Of a DNA stretch of 10,128 nucleotides, positions 5,997-10,128 are shown in pieces (positions within the stretch are counted from its first letter, which is position 1; every line of letters starts with the position of its first letter). The notes below the pieces were generated by a model. That model ran no database searches. It was not told where the DNA came from and worked only from the letters and a program-made list of their open reading frames with translations. The position numbers and the translations under genes were made by a program. The DNA is from an uncultured Acidimicrobiales bacterium (GTDB lineage Bacteria; Actinomycetota; Acidimicrobiia; Acidimicrobiales; Aldehydirespiratoraceae): the NCBI GenBank assembly GCA_938091985.1, contig CALKOE010000059.1, positions 1 through 10,128 of the forward strand, in the 5' to 3' direction.

Positions 5997-7199
5997 ATGG
6001 AATCAGGCGATATCGCATGGATGCTGATGTCCACGGCACTCGTCGTGTTCATGGTGCCGGGGCTGGCCCTGTTCTACGGCGGAATGACCCGCTCGAAGAA
6101 CGTCCTGAACATGCTCAACATGAACACCTACTGCCTCGGTATCGTGCCGCTGCTGTGGGTGTTGCTCACATACTCACTGGGCAACAACGGAAGCGGCGAC
6201 GGGTTCCCCGGCGCTTGGATCGGCAACTTCGACCTCGTCGGCCTCGACGGGCTCAGTGGTGATGCCGAAACGCTGATCGCCGTGGCCTTCCTGATGACTT
6301 TCGCCGCGATCACGCCGGCACTGATCTCGGGCGCTGTCGCCGACCGCATGAAGTTCTCGGCCTGGGTCGTCTTCGTTCCGATCTGGTCGCTGCTCGTCTA
6401 CACGCCGGTCACCTACTGGGTGTACACCGGTTGGCACACCGATCTCGACCCGCACGCGATCGACTTCGCCGGCGGTACCGCGATCCACATCAACGCTGGT
6501 GTTGCCGCTCTCGCGGTGGTGCTCGTCCTCGGCAAGCGCAAGGGCTGGCCCGACACCGCGATGCCGCCCCACAACCTGACCTTCGTCATGCTCGGCGCGG
6601 GCATCTTGTGGTTCGGCTGGTTCGGGTTCAACGCCGGTTCGGCCTTCGCCGCCAACGGTCAGGCCGTGCAGGCGCTGCTCAACACCTTTGTGGCGGCCGC
6701 GGCCGGCATGATCGGTTGGCTCGCCATCGAGAAGCTCCGCGACGGCCACGCGACCACGTTGGGCGGCGCCTCCGGCGTCGTTGCCGGTCTCGTCGCCATC
6801 ACACCTGCCGCCGGCTACGTGGGCGGCCTCTCGCCGATCATCTTCGGCGTCGTCGCCTCGGTCTGCTGCTACTTCGCCATCCAGCTGAAGACCAAGTACG
6901 GCTACGACGACTCCCTCGACGTCGTCGGCGTCCATATGGTCGGCGGTATTGTCGGCGGTGTGCTGCTCGGCTTCTTCGCCGACGCCCGCATCGGCGGTAC
7001 CGACGGTGCGTTCTTCGGCGATGCCGGGCTGGTCGTCAGCCAGGTGATCGCCATTGTCTCGGTGCTGGTCTTCTCGTTTGTCGTCACCTACGCCATCGCG
7101 AAGGTTCTCGACTCCGCGATGGGTATCCGCGTCAGCGAAGAGGACGAGGTCACCGGCCTCGACCAGACCCAACACGCCGAGACGGCCTACCTCGACTGA
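5997..7199 (+). CDS. amt: Ammonium transporter (Amt/AmtB family)
   Basis: A complete 400-aa Amt protein, matching the family's usual size and its 11 membrane helices forming a trimeric ammonium channel in the cytoplasmic membrane. The N-terminus MLMSTALVVFMVPGLALFYGGMTRSKNVLNM is the conserved first helix, without a cleaved signal peptide. ITPALISGAVADRMKFSAW (105-123) is the Amt signature. The pore twin histidines are H164 (DFAGGTAIHINAG) and H313 (GVHMVGG), equivalent to E. coli H168 and H318, with D156 equivalent to D160. WFGWFGFNAGSAF (205-217) carries an inner phenylalanine gate residue. The C-terminal tail R378-VSEEDEVTGLDQTQHAETAY is the conserved regulatory tail that interacts with PII. 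Context: a GlnR-like box upstream and glnD downstream, so it belongs to nitrogen control. Unusually, no glnK follows. Confidence 0.97.
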   Translation: MESGDIAWMLMSTALVVFMVPGLALFYGGMTRSKNVLNMLNMNTYCLGIVPLLWVLLTYSLGNNGSGDGFPGAWIGNFDLVGLDGLSGDAETLIAVAFLMTFAAITPALISGAVADRMKFSAWVVFVPIWSLLVYTPVTYWVYTGWHTDLDPHAIDFAGGTAIHINAGVAALAVVLVLGKRKGWPDTAMPPHNLTFVMLGAGILWFGWFGFNAGSAFAANGQAVQALLNTFVAAAAGMIGWLAIEKLRDGHATTLGGASGVVAGLVAITPAAGYVGGLSPIIFGVVASVCCYFAIQLKTKYGYDDSLDVVGVHMVGGIVGGVLLGFFADARIGGTDGAFFGDAGLVVSQVIAIVSVLVFSFVVTYAIAKVLDSAMGIRVSEEDEVTGLDQTQHAETAYLD

Positions 7200-7200
7200 C

Positions 7201-7285
7201 CGCTACTTCTGGTGTCTGACCCCCGCTACATCTCGACGACAACGTGGTCAAGAGTTGTAGCGGGGGTCAGACACCACTTGTAGCG
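7201..7285. repeat. REP/BIME-like compound inverted repeat between amt and glnD
   Basis: Two 30-nt arms (7201-7230 and 7256-7285) are inverted copies with 27 of 30 positions matching; the inner 20 (7211-7230 against 7256-7275) match perfectly and 7210/7276 also pair. Each arm has the same layout: GTAGCG, a core GGGGGTCAGACACC, then GTAGCG again 23 bp on. This gives CGCTAC at 7201 and 7224 and GTAGCG at 7257 and 7280. The core is itself a near-palindrome (GGTGTC T GACCCC). The 25-nt loop can extend the stem with small mismatches. A third degenerate core follows at 7287-7300 (GTCTGATAC). The GTAG foot plus short palindrome recalls REP elements mobilised by RAYT/TnpA-REP transposases; no such gene is in the window. 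It starts 1 nt after the amt stop and could end or attenuate transcription and protect the amt mRNA end. Confidence 0.8.
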
Positions 7286-7339
7286 GATGTCTGATACTGC
7301 AGTGACGGGTTGTGGGCTCGGATCGGAGACACTGGAAGC

Positions 7340-9628
7340 ATGAACGCCATCCCGGCCACCTCGGTCGTACTGTCCGACTCTTCGCTGGTCGGTACGGGCT
7401 TGTCGCGGGCCTACACCGCGGAGATCGATCTCTGGCTGCAATCGGTTGTGGGTGGCGTGGGGGAGATGCAGGGCGTGGCCCTCGCTGCGGTGGGTGGCTA
7501 CGGCCGCGGTGACCTGAGCATGGGCTCCGATCTCGACCTCCTCTTGATCCACAACGATTCCGGCCATGTCGCTGAGGTCGCCGAGCGCATCTGGTACCCG
7601 ATCTGGGACACCGGGATGAAGCTCGGCCACGCCGTGCGGACGATCGATGAGGCGCTCGAGTTGGCGTCGGGCGATCTCGACACCGCAACGTCGCTGCTCG
7701 ATATTCGACTGATCGGCGGTGAGCAGAAGCTCGTCGACGAGTTGGCCTCGAAGTCGCGGGCTCAGTGGCATGACAACGCCGACAAGATGCTCACCCTGCT
7801 CTCGGAGGGCACTCGTCAGCGCCACTCAGAGGCGGGCGAAGTCGCGTTCCTGCTCGAACCGGATCTCAAGCTCTCGCGTGGGGGTCTTCGTGACGTCCAC
7901 GCGCTGCATTGGATCGACCTCGCCGACGACGGCCTCATGGAGGCATCGGAACGGCAGGGGCTCATTGGTCCGCACGATGCCTTGTTGTCGGCACGAGTCG
8001 AGCTGCATCGTTCGACCGGCCGCCACTCCAACCAGCTCCTTCTCCAGGATCAGGACGAAGTTGCGTCCGCGCTCGGCTACAGCGATGCCGACGACCTCAT
8101 GGCCGACCTCGCCCAGGCGGCTCGCACGGTGGCGTGGATCACCGATGCGGTGCTGCATCGCATGCACCTGCGCTCCACACGGCGGCGCTGGCGCAGCAAG
8201 GTCCGCGATGCCGGTCACGGCATCCGTCTGGTCGACGAAACGCTGCTGCTCGACGACGACGCCCCGGTTTCGTCCGACCCGGTGCTTCCCCTACGTGTGG
8301 CCTACATCGCGGCTCGCGAAGATGCCTTCATCGAACGATCAGTGCTCGATCGGCTCGCCGACGAGTGTCCTAGCCTCCCGGACCCCTGGCCTGATGATGC
8401 CCGCGAGGTGCTCGTCGACCTGTTGCTGCTCGGCTCCGACTCGATCCGTACTCTCGAGGCGCTCGATCAGGTCGATCTGTTGTCGCGGCTCCTCCCCGAA
8501 TGGGCCCCCAACCGCAGCCGCCCGCAGCGCAACGCGTATCACCGCTACACAGTCGATCGGCACCTCATGGAGGCTGCGGCCGAGGCGGCCAACATCGCGG
8601 ACCGAGTCGAGCGTCCCGACCTGCTCGTGCTGGGCGGCCTCTTCCACGACATCGGCAAGGGCTACCCGGGCGACCACTCCGAGGTCGGTGTCGACCTCGT
8701 CCGGCGAATCGGCACCCGCATGGGCTACCCGCCCGCCGACGTCGAGGTGTTGGCCGCGCTTGTTCGCCATCACCTGCTCCTGCCCGACATCGCCAGCCGC
8801 CGCGACCTCGAAGACGAGGACACCATCCGCTTCGTCGCGGAAGAGATCGGCTCGGTCAACACTCTCGAGCTGCTTGGCGCACTCACCGAAGCCGACTCGA
8901 TCGCGACGAGTCACTCTGCTTGGAACGGCTGGAAGGCCGAGCTCGTTGGCGATCTGATTTCGCGCACGAGCCACTATCTGCAGAGCGGTGGCAATGTCAT
9001 CCCGTCGGAGTTCCCGTCGGAAGAGCTTCTCGCCCGACTGCTCGCCGATGAAGAGCATGTGGAGCTGAAGGGTCACGAGCTCACGGTGATGACCGAGGAT
9101 CGACGGGGCACCTTCTCTCGAGTCGCCGGCGCGCTGGCGCTGCATGGCGTCGAGATTCTCGAAGCCCAGCTCCACACCGAGAACGGCCGGGCGCTGGAGG
9201 TCTTGCGGGTCGGTGGCGGCATCGGCATCGACGAGCGCCCGAAGCAGGTCGAGGAAGACGTGCGGCGGGCGCTGCGAGGGCGAGTCGCCATTCGGGCTCG
9301 ACTCATCCAGCGGGCCCGCAACTATCGCTACCAGCGAGCCACTGCGGCTCGGCTGGTCGCCCCTCAGGTGATCATCGACAACGAGCTGTCGTCATCGCAC
9401 ACCGTGCTCGAGGTGCGCGGTCCCGACTCGATCGGCGTGCTCTACCGGGTCACCCGAGCGATCGCCGATCTCGATCTCGACATCTACACGGCGAAGGTGC
9501 AGACCCTTGGCGACGACGTGGTTGACGCGTTCTACGTGCTCGACTCGGATGGCATGAAGGTCACCGACATCTCCCACCAGCGCGAGATCGAGCTGGCGAT
9601 CCTCACCGCAATCGCGGCCGACGCCTAG
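7340..9628 (+). CDS. glnD: [Protein-PII] nucleotidyltransferase / nucleotidyl-removing enzyme GlnD
   Basis: A 762-aa bifunctional nitrogen sensor. It modifies PII when glutamine is low and removes the group when glutamine is high; actinobacterial homologues often adenylylate rather than uridylylate GlnK. The nucleotidyltransferase domain has GGYGRGDLSMGSDLDLLLIH (52-71), with metal ligands D64 and D66, and the GlnD signature EPDLKLSRGGLRDVHALHW (173-191). The HD phosphohydrolase domain shows HRYTVDRHLM (401-410), GGLFHDIGKGYPGDHSEVG (432-450), VRHHLLLPDIA (475-485) and TEADS (516-520). Two C-terminal ACT domains (about 579-655 and 687-762) sense glutamine: ELTVMTEDRRGTFSRVAGAL and TVLEVRGPDSIGVLYRVTRAI. 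All key residues are present. It is shorter than E. coli GlnD (890), mainly at the N-terminus. ATG 7340 is preferred over an in-frame TTG at 7310, which would add ten non-conserved residues; GGAG (7325-7328) lies 11 nt upstream. A weak -10, GATACT (7293-7298), overlaps the repeat region. Confidence 0.95.
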   Translation: MNAIPATSVVLSDSSLVGTGLSRAYTAEIDLWLQSVVGGVGEMQGVALAAVGGYGRGDLSMGSDLDLLLIHNDSGHVAEVAERIWYPIWDTGMKLGHAVRTIDEALELASGDLDTATSLLDIRLIGGEQKLVDELASKSRAQWHDNADKMLTLLSEGTRQRHSEAGEVAFLLEPDLKLSRGGLRDVHALHWIDLADDGLMEASERQGLIGPHDALLSARVELHRSTGRHSNQLLLQDQDEVASALGYSDADDLMADLAQAARTVAWITDAVLHRMHLRSTRRRWRSKVRDAGHGIRLVDETLLLDDDAPVSSDPVLPLRVAYIAAREDAFIERSVLDRLADECPSLPDPWPDDAREVLVDLLLLGSDSIRTLEALDQVDLLSRLLPEWAPNRSRPQRNAYHRYTVDRHLMEAAAEAANIADRVERPDLLVLGGLFHDIGKGYPGDHSEVGVDLVRRIGTRMGYPPADVEVLAALVRHHLLLPDIASRRDLEDEDTIRFVAEEIGSVNTLELLGALTEADSIATSHSAWNGWKAELVGDLISRTSHYLQSGGNVIPSEFPSEELLARLLADEEHVELKGHELTVMTEDRRGTFSRVAGALALHGVEILEAQLHTENGRALEVLRVGGGIGIDERPKQVEEDVRRALRGRVAIRARLIQRARNYRYQRATAARLVAPQVIIDNELSSSHTVLEVRGPDSIGVLYRVTRAIADLDLDIYTAKVQTLGDDVVDAFYVLDSDGMKVTDISHQREIELAILTAIAADA

Positions 9629-10128
9629 TTGATCACCCCGGCTGAAACGGCCGTCAGCTCGCAGCCGTCCCAGATGAGCCGAAAGATCTGGCCGGCGATG
9701 AAGTCTGGTGTTCCCGAGTCGTTGAAGAGCACGCCCACTTCGCTACCACCGGGCTCGGTGATGACGATCGCCTCGACCCAACCGCCGAGGTAGGGGAACG
9801 TGACCCGGTTTGTGTGGCGACCGTTGACGATGCCTTGCATCCCGACGATGTCGTCTTCCACAAACGCCACGAGCTCGATCTGGGTCCCGTCGTCGAAGGT
9901 GTAGGTGCCATGAGGCCACACCTCGTTCGGGTACGCGGGGTTCGCTCGACCGCAGGGGTGGGGGACCGGAGGTGTGGCTGAGACTTCCTTGGTGCGGGTG
10001 ACCAAGCCCTCGCTGAATCCGGGAACCGGCTCGATGACTCCAGTCTCGAGGTCCAACTGTTGCGGCGGCTGCTCCCCTCGGCCAACGTTGCACCACAGGA
10101 CGAATCCCCACTCAGGACGGTCGCACCT
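9625..10128 (-). CDS. Hypothetical protein, C-terminal 167 residues (5' end outside window)
   Basis: The minus frame is open from the window edge (first visible residues RCDRPEWGFVLWCNVGRG) to TAG at 9627-9625. A TTG at 10056 is the first usable codon inside the window, but the frame continues upstream, so the true start lies outside. I do not recognise the family. The visible part has a proline-rich linker (EPVPGFSEGLV to SATPPVPHPCGRANPAYP), then a compact, probably beta-rich domain with many aromatic and acidic residues: HGTYTFDDGTQIELVAFVEDD, VTFPYLGGWVEAIVITEPGGSEVGVLFND, and a final IFRLIWDGCELTAVSAGVIN. Four cysteines across 167 residues could form disulfides, which would fit an exported or lipid-anchored protein, but the N-terminus needed to test this is missing. 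It converges with glnD; the two genes overlap by 4 bp at their stop codons. Confidence 0.75.
   Translation of the reverse strand, partial: RCDRPEWGFVLWCNVGRGEQPPQQLDLETGVIEPVPGFSEGLVTRTKEVSATPPVPHPCGRANPAYPNEVWPHGTYTFDDGTQIELVAFVEDDIVGMQGIVNGRHTNRVTFPYLGGWVEAIVITEPGGSEVGVLFNDSGTPDFIAGQIFRLIWDGCELTAVSAGVIN

Noticed and set aside
6174..7175. Minus-strand frame of 333 codons opposite amt
   Set aside because: Antisense to a complete, motif-perfect ammonium transporter; Asp/Glu/Gly/Val-rich with no recognisable domain.
7201..7285. CRISPR array or simple intrinsic terminator
   Set aside because: The units are inverted rather than regularly spaced direct repeats with spacers, so it is not CRISPR. 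The long stem lacks a following T-run, so a standard intrinsic terminator is not supported, although a terminator role is possible.
7310..7339. TTG at 7310 as the glnD start
   Set aside because: It adds ten residues (MWARIGDTGS) with no family support; the ATG at 7340 is a better start codon.
8339..9175. Minus-strand frame of 278 codons opposite glnD
   Set aside because: Antisense to the HD domain region of glnD, with no family resemblance.

Overview
The window comes from a high-GC genome. GTG starts are frequent, tightly packed genes often overlap by 4 bp, and possible leaderless promoters of the form TANNNT followed by GTG sit in front of two genes. With the GlnD and Amt types present, this suggests an actinobacterium, possibly from the Acidimicrobiia lineage. 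That placement is inference; no rRNA or other taxonomic marker is present.

Left block (1-4201, minus strand). Three genes read leftward as one operon: hydantoinase/oxoprolinase subunit A (hyuA-like), then subunit B (hyuB-like), then the N-terminal 172 residues of a thiamine-diphosphate enzyme of the acetolactate synthase type that leaves the window. Both internal junctions are 4-bp ATGA overlaps. The A and B subunits should form one ATP-dependent enzyme acting on a cyclic amide or a carboxylation substrate. The TPP enzyme may process a 2-oxo acid or aldehyde further along the same route, but the substrate cannot be read from the sequence.

Middle block (4202-5874, plus strand). A 117-bp divergent promoter region separates hyuA from an unrecognised helical 155-aa protein. 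That gene overlaps by 4 bp a 98-aa protein that looks like a degenerate response-regulator receiver domain. A class I SAM-dependent methyltransferase (Methyltransf_24 type, 249 aa) follows, with its own probable leaderless promoter over a perfect 12-bp palindrome.

Nitrogen block (5875-9628, plus strand). A complete ammonium transporter gene (amt) is preceded by three GAAAC pentamers on an 11-bp phase, resembling a GlnR operator. It is followed by a complete glnD, the bifunctional PII nucleotidyltransferase and nucleotidyl-removing enzyme with NT, HD and two ACT domains. The PII gene glnK, which usually lies between them in actinobacteria, is absent. In its place is a compact REP-like inverted repeat (7201-7285) carrying four copies of GTAGCG/CGCTAC.

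Right edge (9625-10128, minus strand). A 5'-truncated unrecognised gene converges on glnD, and the two stop codons overlap. No stretch longer than about 125 bp lacks a gene. I saw no RNA genes, CRISPR arrays, insertion sequences or phage genes.
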